From positions 1 to 44,939 of the forward strand of contig NZ_MKCT01000026.1 of the NCBI RefSeq assembly GCF_001855555.1: a stretch of 44,939 nucleotides of DNA, given 5' to 3'. Shown here one piece after another: positions 8,815 to 17,459 of this stretch (positions are counted from its first letter, which is position 1; every line of letters begins with the position of its first letter). A program made the translations under genes and the position numbers. This stretch comes from Chromobacterium sphagni (GTDB taxonomy: Bacteria; Pseudomonadota; Gammaproteobacteria; Burkholderiales; Chromobacteriaceae). Under the pieces are notes generated by a model that made no database searches, was not told where the DNA came from, and saw only the letters and a list, made by a program, of their open reading frames with translations.

Positions 8815-10020
8815 ATGACCGTCCCCATCTGGCACGATCTGATGCTGAACCCGCTGGCGGCGTTCGGCATCTTGCTGGCCCTGGGCGTGATAGGCGGCCA
8901 GATCGCCGTCCGCGTCGCCCGCCTGCCAGCCATCACCGGCTACATCCTCACCGGCCTGGTCATCGGCCCGCATAGCCTCAATCTGCTGGACCAGCAGCTG
9001 CTGAACGAGGCCTCGCTATTCGTGCAGCTGGCGTTGGGCATCGCGCTGTTCGAGGCCGGCCGCCGCGTCGACCTGCGCTGGCTGAGAGTGGAGAAAACCC
9101 TGCTCGCCACCACCCTGCTCTACTGCCTGCTGGTGTTCGGCGGGCTATATGCGCTGCTGAGCGGCAGCGGCTTCGGCGCCGCCGCCAGCCTGATGCTGGC
9201 CGCGCTGGGCATGGCCACCTCACCCATCGTAGTGCTGGAGATCGTGCGCGAATCGCGCGCCGACGGCCAGGTGAGCGAGCGCCTGCTCGCCGCCACCGCG
9301 CTGTCCAGCCTGCTGGCGATGATAGGCTTCGCGCTGGCGCTGTCCTACAGCCATCTGTCCGCCAACCACAGCGTGGAGGACGGCATCCTGATGCCGGGCT
9401 GGCTGATTCTGGGCTCGATCGCGCTGGGCCTGGCGGCCGGACTGGTCACCACCCAGCTCAACCGCTGGCTGGGCGGCCGCCAGCGCGACGCGCAGCGGGT
9501 CATGCTGTTCGGCCTGATCGCGCTGATCGTCGGCCTGGCCGACATGCTGCAGCTGCTGGCCCTGCTGGCGCTGCTGGTGGCCGGCATGAGCACCCGCAGC
9601 CTGCGCCACGGCTATACCGTCAGCGAGCCCGGCATCTTGTCGTTGAGCCATGTTTTTACCGTCGCCTTCTTCGTCGCCGCCGGCGCGCAACTGGCGCCGC
9701 AGGCGCTGGCCTCCCACTGGCAACTGGCCTTGCTTTGTCTCTTGCTGCGCAGCGGCATCGGCATGCTGGTCTGGTGGCTGGCGGCGCGCGGCAATGGCCT
9801 GTCGCGGCAACAGGGCGCCTGGCTGGGCCTGGCGCTCAGCCCGCTCACCGGCGGTTCGGCGCTGCTGCTGGGCCTGGGCATGGTGTCGTTGGGCACGGCC
9901 GCAACCACGTTCAGCGCGGCGCTGATGGCCGCCTTGCTGATCAATGAAATCGTCGCCCCCATCCTCACCCGACTGGCCCTGCGCCTGGCCGGGGAAACCG
10001 CAGGAGCCAGCCATGCTTGA
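8815..10020 (+). CDS. Cation:proton antiporter, CPA2 family
   Basis: This 401-residue polytopic membrane protein has about twelve helices and starts with PLAAFGILLALGVIGGQIAVRVARLPAITGYILTGLVIGP-like segments characteristic of KefB/GerN-type CPA2 antiporters. It ends right after the membrane domain, so the cytosolic TrkA-N/RCK regulatory domain found in KefB/KefC is absent. It most likely exchanges Na+ or K+ for H+. The start follows ACAGGAGAAAATC. The stop overlaps the ATG of the downstream ligase gene, implying coupled translation. Confidence 0.87.
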   Translation: MTVPIWHDLMLNPLAAFGILLALGVIGGQIAVRVARLPAITGYILTGLVIGPHSLNLLDQQLLNEASLFVQLALGIALFEAGRRVDLRWLRVEKTLLATTLLYCLLVFGGLYALLSGSGFGAAASLMLAALGMATSPIVVLEIVRESRADGQVSERLLAATALSSLLAMIGFALALSYSHLSANHSVEDGILMPGWLILGSIALGLAAGLVTTQLNRWLGGRQRDAQRVMLFGLIALIVGLADMLQLLALLALLVAGMSTRSLRHGYTVSEPGILSLSHVFTVAFFVAAGAQLAPQALASHWQLALLCLLLRSGIGMLVWWLAARGNGLSRQQGAWLGLALSPLTGGSALLLGLGMVSLGTAATTFSAALMAALLINEIVAPILTRLALRLAGETAGASHA

Positions 10021-11146
10021 ATTCAACCAAAGCCAGCCGCTTACTCTGGGTGTGGAGCTGGAGCTGATGATACTCAACCGCCGCGACTACAACCTGACGC
10101 GCGGCTCCGACGACCTGTTGCTGCAGATCAACCGCAAGCCGCACGGCTTCGACATCAAGCCGGAAATCACCCAGGGCATGATAGAGATAGGCACCGCCAT
10201 CCACCATGACGTCAACCAGATGCTGGAAGAGCTGCTGGCCATCCGCAAGCTACTGGTGGACAGCGCCCACAAGCTCAACCTGGGCCTGGCCGGCGGCGGC
10301 GCCCATCCGTTCCAGCACTGGGACGACCAGCGCATCTACCCCAAGGAGCGCTACCAGCTGGTGTCCGAACTGTACGGCTATCTGGCCAAGCAGTTCACCG
10401 TCTACGGCCAGCACATCCACATCGGCTGCCCGGACGGCGACGCCGCGGTGCGGCTCACCCACTATCTGGCGCGCTACATTCCCCACTTCATCGCGCTGTC
10501 GGCGTCGTCGCCGTTCTATCAGGGTGTGGACACCTCGTTCCAGACTTCGCGGCTGACCAGCGTCAACGCCTTCCCGCTGTCCGGCTGCATGCCGGTGGTG
10601 GATAGCTGGGACGGCTTCAACGAATACTTCCAGCGCATGGCCTCGCTGGGCATCGTCGCCAGCATGAAGGACTTCTATTGGGACATCCGCCCCAAGCCGG
10701 AATACGGCACAGTGGAGATCCGCATCTGCGATACCCCGCTGGCCATAGACACCCCGGTGCTGCTGGCCGCCTACGCCCAGATGCTGGCGCGGCGCTGCTT
10801 TGCCGAAGACTGGCGCGATATCAGCGCCGAGCCTTATCTCACCTACAGCTACAACCGCTTCCAGGCCTGCCGCTTCGGCTTCGATGGCGTGCTGGTGGAC
10901 GCCCGGTCCAACCGCCAGCAGGGCCTGCAGGAAGACCTGCTGGACACGCTGCGCGAACTGGAAGAACACGCCGAGACGCTCAACTGCCAGGCGCAACTGG
11001 CCCAGTTGCGCCAGCGCGCGCTCAAACGCCATAGCGACAGCCAATGGCTGCGCCAGGTCCACGACCAGAGCGGTTCGCTCAGCGAGGTGGTGCGGCGGCA
11101 AAGCGAACACTGGATGTACGCTGGAGCCGGAGTGGGCGTAAACTGA
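10013..11146 (+). CDS. ybdK: YbdK-type carboxylate-amine ligase (glutamate-cysteine ligase family 2)
   Basis: A 377-residue GCS2-family protein. The N-terminus TLGVELELMILN carries the Mg/ATP-binding glutamates. YGQHIHIGCPDGD contains the conserved His pair, and PEYGTVEIRICDTPLAI the C-terminal catalytic strand. E. coli YbdK has weak gamma-glutamylcysteine ligase activity. The ATG at 10013 follows CAGGAGCCAGCC and overlaps the antiporter stop; homologues begin with the same LEFxxSxPxTLGVELE pattern. Pairing with a KefB-like antiporter is notable because glutathione adducts gate the Kef systems, though this antiporter lacks the regulatory domain. Confidence 0.88.
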   Translation: MLEFNQSQPLTLGVELELMILNRRDYNLTRGSDDLLLQINRKPHGFDIKPEITQGMIEIGTAIHHDVNQMLEELLAIRKLLVDSAHKLNLGLAGGGAHPFQHWDDQRIYPKERYQLVSELYGYLAKQFTVYGQHIHIGCPDGDAAVRLTHYLARYIPHFIALSASSPFYQGVDTSFQTSRLTSVNAFPLSGCMPVVDSWDGFNEYFQRMASLGIVASMKDFYWDIRPKPEYGTVEIRICDTPLAIDTPVLLAAYAQMLARRCFAEDWRDISAEPYLTYSYNRFQACRFGFDGVLVDARSNRQQGLQEDLLDTLRELEEHAETLNCQAQLAQLRQRALKRHSDSQWLRQVHDQSGSLSEVVRRQSEHWMYAGAGVGVN

Positions 11147-11172
11147 GCGCTTCCCATCATGACTTTCGCATC

Positions 11173-11961
11173 ATGTCTTTCGAACTCCCGCAACATCCGG
11201 CGCCGGAACTGCCCGAGCGCTGGTGCATTTTCGATGGTTCCCGGCTGTGGCTGCGGCACAAGACTCTACCGGAATCCGCGCCGGCCGGTTGCGCGCTGAC
11301 CGGTCAACGCTTCCTCGGCATTCATGAGCAACACAATCTGTTCATGGCGGATCTGGTGGGCGCGCCGCCGACCGGCGGCGAATGGCTGGCGCTGCGCCCC
11401 GCGCTGCTGGCCCTGCCCGCCACTCAGGTCCAGGCGGTGGCGCGCGCCGCCCAGCTGCGGCAGTTTTTCAGCAGCCACCGCTTCTGCGGCCACTGCGCCA
11501 CGCCTTTGCAAACCAATAGCGACCAATTGGGCAAGCACTGCCCCAGTTGCGGCCAGATCTACTATCCGCGCATCTCGCCGGCCATGATGGTGCTGGTCCA
11601 CCGCGGCCGCGAACTGCTGCTGGCGCGCAGCCCGCACTTTTCGCCTGGCGTGTACAGCGCGCTGGCCGGTTTCGTCGAACCCGGCGAGACGCTGGAGGAA
11701 TGCGTGCACCGCGAAACCTGGGAGGAAGTAGGCGTGCGGGTGAAGAACCTGCGCTACGCCTTCTCGCAATCCTGGCCCTTCCCCCACTCGCTGATGCTGG
11801 CCTTCATTGCCGAATACGATGACGGCGACATCCGTCCGCAGGAAGGCGAAATCGAAGACGCCGGCTGGTTCGACATCGATGCCCTGCCCGCTCTGCCAAC
11901 AGCCATCTCCATCGCCAGCCACCTGATTGCGCATGGCCGCGAGCTAATCCGAAACAGATAA
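11173..11961 (+). CDS. nudC: NAD+ diphosphatase / RNA deNADding enzyme NudC
   Basis: A 262-residue Nudix hydrolase. A zinc ribbon is formed by Cys105, Cys108, Cys123 and Cys126. The Nudix box runs from Gly166 (GFVEPGETLEEC) through RETWEEVG (residues 180-187), providing the metal-binding glutamates. The downstream SQSWPFPHSLMLAF matches the NudC-specific SQPWPFPxS motif. NudC hydrolyses NAD(H) to NMN(H) and AMP and removes NAD caps from RNA. It starts 26 bp after the ligase gene and is probably co-transcribed. An AT-rich region follows. Confidence 0.93.
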   Translation: MSFELPQHPAPELPERWCIFDGSRLWLRHKTLPESAPAGCALTGQRFLGIHEQHNLFMADLVGAPPTGGEWLALRPALLALPATQVQAVARAAQLRQFFSSHRFCGHCATPLQTNSDQLGKHCPSCGQIYYPRISPAMMVLVHRGRELLLARSPHFSPGVYSALAGFVEPGETLEECVHRETWEEVGVRVKNLRYAFSQSWPFPHSLMLAFIAEYDDGDIRPQEGEIEDAGWFDIDALPALPTAISIASHLIAHGRELIRNR

Positions 11962-12101
11962 TTGTGAATAAGGCCAGTTATTATTAAATTTTAGTTAAAA
12001 CAACAATTCGGTAAACCAGACCGACTATTGCTCCGTTCTGTAGCATGCACCCCGCCAAAACGCGCGGGAATCCTCCGATGTTTGCCAGAACGGAACGCAA
12101 G

Positions 12102-13358
12102 ATGAAACTGAAACACGCCCGCGAACTCACCCTGACTCTATGCCTGGGCGCGGCATGCGCCACCGCGCAAGCCGCCGCCATGACCGTGGATAGCATGAAC
12201 GGCCCGGTCACCCAGAATGAAATCCAGTCCTTCGTAGACTTCGCCCAAGGTCTGCAGCCCGCTGTTTCCGGCGCAGGCGAGGAATGGGCGCAAGGCAACA
12301 GCGGCGTGGACATGAAGGCGCTGGCGCTGGTTTACGACATCGCCCCGCGCCAGGCACTGTTGGACAAGATGGTGTCCTTCTGCGATACCCTGCTGTCGCA
12401 GCGCAACGACATCCTGCCGGCCCCTGCCGGCCGCCGCGTGATCTGGACCGGCCGCGTGGACCCGGTATGGCCCAACAAGCCCGACATCAGCCCGATCCAG
12501 ACCGGCGGCGAACAGGGCGACCCGGTGGGCCACCTGGGCAGTTGCGCCCGCCAGATACTCAAAACCACCGCCGTCTACAACCAGAAAGTGGCCGGCGGCG
12601 ACCCTTTCCACTTCGGCGCCACCTATCTGCAACGCGCCAAGACCTATCTGAGCGAAGCCGACAAGACGGTTGATCAGCACATCCTCAAATCGTTGCTCAA
12701 CCTGAGCGACGGCAACCACATGTACTTCGCCGTCAATTCGCCTTACCAGGGCGGCAAGCCGGTGCCGTGGAACCAGCAGATGATGTTCGACTACGGCTTT
12801 CTCAATCTGGCCCAGGCCCATGAACTGCTGAAGGACGACCCCGCCCGCGTCAAGCGCTACGACCAGATCGTGCAAGCCAACCTCGACTGGTTCTTGCAGT
12901 CCGGCCTGACCCGCTACACCGACAAGGCCGGCCGCCCGGCGTACAACTGGGCCTACGCCATGCCCGCCATCACCGGCGAAGACAGCAACCACGGCAGCCT
13001 GGACGTCCCCGGCTTCTACCGCCTGTACCTGAGCGGCCGCTACGGCCTAGCCGCCAAGCAGATAGAGCCCTTTGGCGACACCGTGTTCGACGTGATGCGC
13101 CTGGGCAACCGCGACTACTCCGGCCGCGTGGACGGCACCAGCGACAACGACAGCAAGCACGGCGGCGAAACCAACTACCTGCGCAACGGCTTCCTGGTCA
13201 CCGCGCTGTCGCGCCCAGATGCCTACTACGCCATGATGAGCGACGCCGGTATCCAGGACGGCGCAAGCACCAACGCGCCAGAGGCCTATTCGAACTTCCT
13301 GCTGGTAAAATCGCAACGCGCTGAAGCCGCCAGCGCCAAGAAGAAAAAGCAACGCTGA
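12102..13358 (+). CDS. Secreted protein of unknown function, paralogue A
   Basis: A 418-residue exported protein with a clear signal peptide (MKLKHARELTLTLCLGAACATAQA, cleavage before AAMTVDS). The mature part contains many tryptophan/tyrosine/aspartate motifs: VIWTGRVDPVWPNKPD, GGEQGDPVGHLG, DYGFLNLAQAHELLKDD, DWFLQSGLTRYTDKAGRPAY and GEDSNHGSLDVPGFYRLY. The alternation of helices with conserved acidic/aromatic loops recalls alpha/alpha-toroid glycosidases and polysaccharide lyases, but I do not recognise a family and assign no activity. The C-terminus is lysine-rich (AKKKKQR). I chose ATG 12102 because it matches the paralogue's start; ATG 12078 is possible. Transcription probably starts in the AT-rich gap at 11962-12040, and a terminator follows. 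Confidence 0.85.
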   Translation: MKLKHARELTLTLCLGAACATAQAAAMTVDSMNGPVTQNEIQSFVDFAQGLQPAVSGAGEEWAQGNSGVDMKALALVYDIAPRQALLDKMVSFCDTLLSQRNDILPAPAGRRVIWTGRVDPVWPNKPDISPIQTGGEQGDPVGHLGSCARQILKTTAVYNQKVAGGDPFHFGATYLQRAKTYLSEADKTVDQHILKSLLNLSDGNHMYFAVNSPYQGGKPVPWNQQMMFDYGFLNLAQAHELLKDDPARVKRYDQIVQANLDWFLQSGLTRYTDKAGRPAYNWAYAMPAITGEDSNHGSLDVPGFYRLYLSGRYGLAAKQIEPFGDTVFDVMRLGNRDYSGRVDGTSDNDSKHGGETNYLRNGFLVTALSRPDAYYAMMSDAGIQDGASTNAPEAYSNFLLVKSQRAEAASAKKKKQR

Positions 13359-13388
13359 CCCACTCAACCACGAGTCGAATTAAGAAAC

Positions 13389-13416
13389 CGCGCAGCCTGG
13401 GTTGCGCGTTTTTTTT
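13389..13416 (+). terminator. Rho-independent terminator after paralogue A
   Basis: CGCGCA (13389-13394) pairs with TGCGCG (13403-13408), followed by eight T residues (13409-13416). It separates the two paralogous genes, so each is its own transcription unit. Confidence 0.85.
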
Positions 13417-13546
13417 GCGCCGCGGCGCAGGCGACATTTTCCCCGCCCCCCGACAGGGTCAAATAGAATGGGAAACCGGGGCTAAATATTACAATCAGAT
13501 TCTCGCGACACCCTGCCAACCATGTTTCCGGATGAGAGACTCGACA

Positions 13547-14794
13547 ATGAAACAGAAAACCCTGCTGCAATCGGCCTTGGCGATTGGCCTGGCCGTCGCT
13601 TGCGCAAGCGCGCAGGCCGCCGCCATGACCGTGGACAGCCTGGACGGCCCGGTCACCCAAAATGAAATCCAGTCCTTCGTCGACTTCGCGCAAGGTCTGC
13701 AAGCCGGCGCCTCCAATGTCGGCAACGAGTGGGCGCAAGGCCACAGCGGCGAAAACCTGAAGGCCATGGCGCTGGTTTACGATATCGCTCCGCGCCAGGC
13801 GCTGTTGGACAAGATGGTGTCCTTCTGCGATGCGCTGCTGTCCGAACGCAACGACATCCTGCCCGCCCCCGCCGGCCAGCGCGTGATTTGGACCGGCCGC
13901 GTCGATCCGGTATGGCCGAACCAGCCCGACGTCAGCCCGATCCAGACCGGCGGCGAACAGGGCGACCCGGTGGGACACCTGGGCAACTGCGCGCGCCAGA
14001 TCCTCAAAACCACCGCCGTCTACAACCAGAAAGTGGCCGGCGGCGACCCGTTCCGCTTCGGCGCCACCTATCTGCTGCGCGCCAAGACTTATCTGAGCGA
14101 AGCCGACAAGACGGTTGACCAGCACATCCTCAAATCTCTGGTCAAGCTGAGCGACGGCAACCGCATGTACTTCGCCGCCAACGCGCCCTACAAGGGCGGC
14201 CTGCCGGTGCCATGGAACCAGCAGATGATGTTCGACTACGGCTTCCTCAACCTGGCCCAGGCCCATGAACTGCTGAAGGACGACCCCGCCCGCGTCAAGC
14301 GCTACGACCAGATCGTCCAGGCCAACCTCGACTGGTTCTTGCAGTCCGGCCTGACCCGCTACACCGACAAGGCCGGCCGCCCGGCCTACGACTGGGGCTA
14401 CACCATGCCCGACACCTCCGGCGAAGACAACAGCCATGGCAGCCTGGATACCGCCGGCCTGTACCGCCTGTATCATAGCGGCCGCTATGGCCTGCAGGCC
14501 GCGCAACTGGTTCCCATCGCCAACACCGTCCTCGACGTGATGCGCCTGGGCGACCGCCACTACGCCGGCCGCCTCAACGGCACCACCGGAGCCGGCAATA
14601 GCAAGGACACCAACTACCTGCGCAGCGGCTACATGCTGACAGCCCCGTTCCAGGCCGCCGCCTACTACACCATGATGAGCGACGCCGGCATCCAGGACGG
14701 CAGCGCCACCAGCCGCATCGACGCCTACTCCCGCTTTCTGGAAGTCAAGTCGGTGCGCGCCGCCGCCAGCGCCAATAAGCCAGGACAGCGCTGA
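13547..14794 (+). CDS. Secreted protein of unknown function, paralogue B
   Basis: A 415-residue tandem copy of the preceding gene, with its own signal peptide (MKQKTLLQSALAIGLAVACASAQA, then AAMTVDSLDGPVTQNE). Long blocks are nearly identical to paralogue A, including VDPVWPNQPD, GGEQGDPVGHLGNC, DYGFLNLAQAHELLKDD and DWFLQSGLTRYTDKAGRPAY. Divergence concentrates in the signal peptide, the segment after GEDNSHGSLDTAGLYRLY, and the last 40 residues. Conserved residues extend over the whole mature chain, which supports two functional enzymes or binding proteins rather than one copy in decay. Function unknown; an extracellular polysaccharide-active role is only a guess. Confidence 0.85.
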   Translation: MKQKTLLQSALAIGLAVACASAQAAAMTVDSLDGPVTQNEIQSFVDFAQGLQAGASNVGNEWAQGHSGENLKAMALVYDIAPRQALLDKMVSFCDALLSERNDILPAPAGQRVIWTGRVDPVWPNQPDVSPIQTGGEQGDPVGHLGNCARQILKTTAVYNQKVAGGDPFRFGATYLLRAKTYLSEADKTVDQHILKSLVKLSDGNRMYFAANAPYKGGLPVPWNQQMMFDYGFLNLAQAHELLKDDPARVKRYDQIVQANLDWFLQSGLTRYTDKAGRPAYDWGYTMPDTSGEDNSHGSLDTAGLYRLYHSGRYGLQAAQLVPIANTVLDVMRLGDRHYAGRLNGTTGAGNSKDTNYLRSGYMLTAPFQAAAYYTMMSDAGIQDGSATSRIDAYSRFLEVKSVRAAASANKPGQR

Positions 14795-14815
14795 CGCCGC
14801 CGACATGCCCAAAGC

Positions 14816-14847
14816 AAACCGCACAGCCGTAACTGTGCGGTTTTTTT
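14816..14847 (+). terminator. Rho-independent terminator after paralogue B
   Basis: CCGCACAG (14819-14826) pairs with CTGTGCGG (14833-14840) around a six-base loop, with AAA before and seven T residues after (14841-14847). Confidence 0.92.
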
Positions 14848-14946
14848 ACGCCGAAAGCGGATACGCCCTGGCTATCGGTCCAGATCCCGCAAGATGTGCA
14901 GGCTCCAGGCGCCGGCGGCGGATCACCATCCAGCAAAGCGTCGGCG

Positions 14947-16554
14947 CTACAAGCGGAAACTGGAAACCGAATCCTTGAACTGCCGGGCCAGATCGGCCAG
15001 CGCGTCCACGTCGCCATTCGCGGCACACGCCGAGGCCTGCGACTCTCCGACCATCCGCGCAATCGACTCGACATTCTCCGCCACGCTGCGTCCCACCTGC
15101 CGCTGCTCCACCACCACTCTGGACATGTCGCGTATCTTGTCCAGCGCCAGCGCCGCTCCCTGGTTGATCTCGCGCAGCGCCACCGCCGCCTCCCGCGCCC
15201 TATCCACACCCTGCAATACCAACGGCCTCACCTCGCTCATGCTGCCGACCACCGAATCGGTGTCCACCTGTATCCTCTCAACCATCCCGGCAATCCGCTG
15301 CGTGGCCTCGGTGGTGCGCTCGGCCAGCTTGCGCACCTCGTCCGCAACCACCGCGAAGCCCCGGCCGGTTTCCCCCGCCCGCGCCGCCTCAATCTCCGCG
15401 TTCAAGGCCAGCAGATTAGTCTGGTCGGCGATTTCCTTGATTTCCATCGCCAAGCCGTCGATCTCGCGCGAGCGCTGCGCCAGGCTGCCTATCAGATTGG
15501 AGGCGCCCTCTATCCGTCCTGAGACCCGCTGCATCTCTTCCGCCGCCTGGTTGACCAGCGCCTCCCCCTCTCCGGCCAGCTTGCAGGAGCGTAGCGAATT
15601 GTTCTCCGTCTCCTCCGCGCAGACCGTCACCTGGCTGGAACAAGCCGACATCGACTCGATCTCCATGCTGGTGGCGCTGGTTGCCTGCGTCGATTGCAGC
15701 GCCGCATCGTTGATCCGCCGCATCTGGCCGCTCAATCCGTTGACCGATTGCGCCAGATTCATTGCGCCGTCCTGCAAGCGCTCTATCATGTCGCGCAAAC
15801 TGCCCTGCATGGCGGCAATCGCCCCCATCAGGCTGTTCCGATCGCAATTATGGATATCCAGGGTCAGGTCTCCCGCCGCAATCCCCAGCGCCGTGCTCGA
15901 GGCCTGATCGGGCTCGCCTCCTATCACCCGGTAGATGGAGCGCGCCACCAGCCAGGCCAACGCCGTCGCCACCGCCAGGATAGCGAAACCGATCAACAGC
16001 AAATTCAACGCCAGGCTGTCGAACGCCTGGTCGATATCGTCGAGAAACACGCCGGTCCCAATCGTCCAATCCCAGCCGGGAACACGCATCACCGCATTGA
16101 GCTTGGGTAGCGGCACGCTGCCGTTTGGCCGGCGGGTGCATATCTGCACGAAACCGAAATCCGCATCCCGCAGCACATCATGATAAGCCTGCACCAGGGT
16201 ACGGCCGTCCGGCAGGGTTTCTCCAGGGTCGGCTTTGCCCAGCTTGCGCTTGTCCGGATGCACCAGCACCAGATTGTTGCCATCGCGGGCAAACACATAA
16301 ACGTTCTTGTCGCGCAAGCCGCTCATCGCCTCGATTGCGCGCCGCTGCGCCTCGGCGCGAGTCAGCCTGCCGCCTTGCTCCTGATCCTGGAAATGGGCAA
16401 CCTGCTTGCCGGCCAGCGTCAGCAGCGTTCGAATCTGGCTGCGATGATTTTCCATCAGGGAAACGTGCAGGCTGTACAAGGCCGCGCCGGCCATCAACGC
16501 CAAGCCCAGCCCCGCGTTCAACACCAGAATGCCCAGACGGGTGGAAAGCTTCAT
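14947..16554 (-). CDS. Methyl-accepting chemotaxis protein with sCache-type sensor
   Basis: A 535-residue chemoreceptor. TM1 is at about residues 9-31. A periplasmic single-Cache-2-type domain spans about residues 35-180, including the signatures [18 protein letters not shown] and [19 protein letters not shown]2 is at about 181-204, followed by a HAMP region. A cytoplasmic signalling hairpin has the conserved tip [20 protein letters not shown] (about residues 370-390) and then [18 protein letters not shown]. sCache_2 receptors often sense small carboxylates; the ligand here is unknown. No CheR/CheB tether pentapeptide is present at the C-terminus (it ends SSFRL). It is monocistronic. Confidence 0.93.
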   Translation of the reverse strand: MKLSTRLGILVLNAGLGLALMAGAALYSLHVSLMENHRSQIRTLLTLAGKQVAHFQDQEQGGRLTRAEAQRRAIEAMSGLRDKNVYVFARDGNNLVLVHPDKRKLGKADPGETLPDGRTLVQAYHDVLRDADFGFVQICTRRPNGSVPLPKLNAVMRVPGWDWTIGTGVFLDDIDQAFDSLALNLLLIGFAILAVATALAWLVARSIYRVIGGEPDQASSTALGIAAGDLTLDIHNCDRNSLMGAIAAMQGSLRDMIERLQDGAMNLAQSVNGLSGQMRRINDAALQSTQATSATSMEIESMSACSSQVTVCAEETENNSLRSCKLAGEGEALVNQAAEEMQRVSGRIEGASNLIGSLAQRSREIDGLAMEIKEIADQTNLLALNAEIEAARAGETGRGFAVVADEVRKLAERTTEATQRIAGMVERIQVDTDSVVGSMSEVRPLVLQGVDRAREAAVALREINQGAALALDKIRDMSRVVVEQRQVGRSVAENVESIARMVGESQASACAANGDVDALADLARQFKDSVSSFRL

Positions 16555-16740
16555 TCCTGCCGCTCCTCATCCAGCGCCGCGGTCGCGGCGGCCTCAACGC
16601 TCGGCGAAACCGCATCCGGGAAAACTCCCCGAAAACGCCCGGGCCAGGCAGGTCGCTGGCCCTGTGCCGCACTCATGCTAATATAGGCAAATATGGAGTG
16701 CGACCCTGGTCGTTTTATCCCACCACCATTTCAAGCCAAT

Positions 16741-17175
16741 ATGAAACTCATTAAACTCATCAGCCCGCTGATCGCAATCGGACTGGCCCTGTCCAGCCCG
16801 CTGAGCCACGCCGAACCGGAAGACCAGCCCCTGCCCGGCGACTTCCAGCCGGTACCCACCGCCAAGCCTCTACACCAACCGCACGCAAGCAAACCCGCCA
16901 AAGCTCAGCCTGCGCGCAGCAAATCGGGACACGCCAAGCCCGCCCGCCCGCACCATCAAAAATCCAAAGCCAGCCATGGCAAGGCCAAGCCCGGCAAAAC
17001 CCATGCCCATGCCGCCAAGCACCGCCACGCCGGCAAGAAACATACGAAGAAACCGCATAGCGCGCATTCCCCTGCCAAGAAAGCCCACAAACCGACCAAG
17101 GCGCATAGGAACAAACACCATAAAAACAAAAAGCTAGCCAAGAAGCATCACGCCAAGCACAAAAAAACGCATTGA
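16741..17175 (+). CDS. Asr-like secreted polycationic (Lys/His/Ala-rich) protein
   Basis: A 144-residue protein with a signal peptide (MKLIKLISPLIAIGLALSSPLSHA) followed by a short acidic stretch (EPEDQPLPGD). About 100 residues built almost wholly of Lys, His, Ala, Pro, Ser and Arg then follow, for example KTHAHAAKHRHAGKKHTKK and AKKHHAKHKKTH at the end. This composition and layout resemble the acid-shock protein Asr of enterobacteria, a periplasmic, disordered, proton/metal-buffering polycation; homology is not proven. I placed the start at ATG 16741, since the upstream extension is not signal-like. The ribosome site is poor. Confidence 0.75.
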   Translation: MKLIKLISPLIAIGLALSSPLSHAEPEDQPLPGDFQPVPTAKPLHQPHASKPAKAQPARSKSGHAKPARPHHQKSKASHGKAKPGKTHAHAAKHRHAGKKHTKKPHSAHSPAKKAHKPTKAHRNKHHKNKKLAKKHHAKHKKTH

Positions 17176-17180
17176 TACTC

Positions 17181-17209
17181 TTGTCACATAAAGGGAAGCC
17201 GGGCATAAT
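17181..17209 (+). promoter_or_regulatory. Sigma-70 promoter of tRNA-Thr
   Basis: TTGTCA (17181-17186) and CATAAT (17204-17209) are separated by exactly 17 bases, and transcription would begin a few bases before the tRNA 5' end. Confidence 0.8.
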
Positions 17210-17221
17210 GGCCATCTCTTC

Positions 17222-17297
17222 GCCGGTGTAGCTCAGTTGGTAGAGCACCTGACTTGTAATCAGGGGGTCGCGAGTTCGATTCCTGCCGCCGGCACCA
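17222..17297 (+). tRNA. tRNA-Thr (anticodon TGT)
   Basis: A 76-base cloverleaf with encoded CCA. The acceptor stem GCCGGTG pairs with CGCCGGC (one G-T pair), the D arm contains GCTCAGTTGGTAGAGC, the anticodon stem-loop CTGACTTGTAATCAG places TGT at the anticodon, and the T arm contains GTTCGATTC. TGT reads threonine ACA codons. The gene's 3' end is next to a site-specific integrase gene, so it is probably the attachment site of the following element. Confidence 0.97.
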
Positions 17298-17334
17298 AGA
17301 TTCATTCCCAGAAGCTCCAGGAAATACCGAAAAA

Positions 17335-17364
17335 GCCCGCAGACATTAGCTCTGCGGGCTTTTT
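17335..17364 (+). terminator. Rho-independent terminator after tRNA-Thr
   Basis: GCCCGCAGA (17335-17343) pairs with TCTGCGGGC (17351-17359) around a seven-base loop, with AAAAA before and TTTTT after. It ends the tRNA transcript and shields the integrase. Confidence 0.93.
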
Positions 17365-17411
17365 CATTTCCAGGACCGTCCAAGGCCGTCTCATGGATTC
17401 CAGCGCAAAAT

Positions 17412-17459
17412 CGGGGTATATTTCGGGGTATAACCCAGTTCGATTATTGAGATACCCCG
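17412..17459 (+). repeat. Integrase-promoter repeats CGGGGTAT
   Basis: CGGGGTAT occurs at 17412-17419 and 17424-17431, and inverted (ATACCCCG) at 17452-17459, directly abutting the integrase start codon. Such repeats upstream of tRNA-targeted P4-type integrase genes are plausible arm-binding or autoregulatory sites; that role is inference. Confidence 0.6.
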
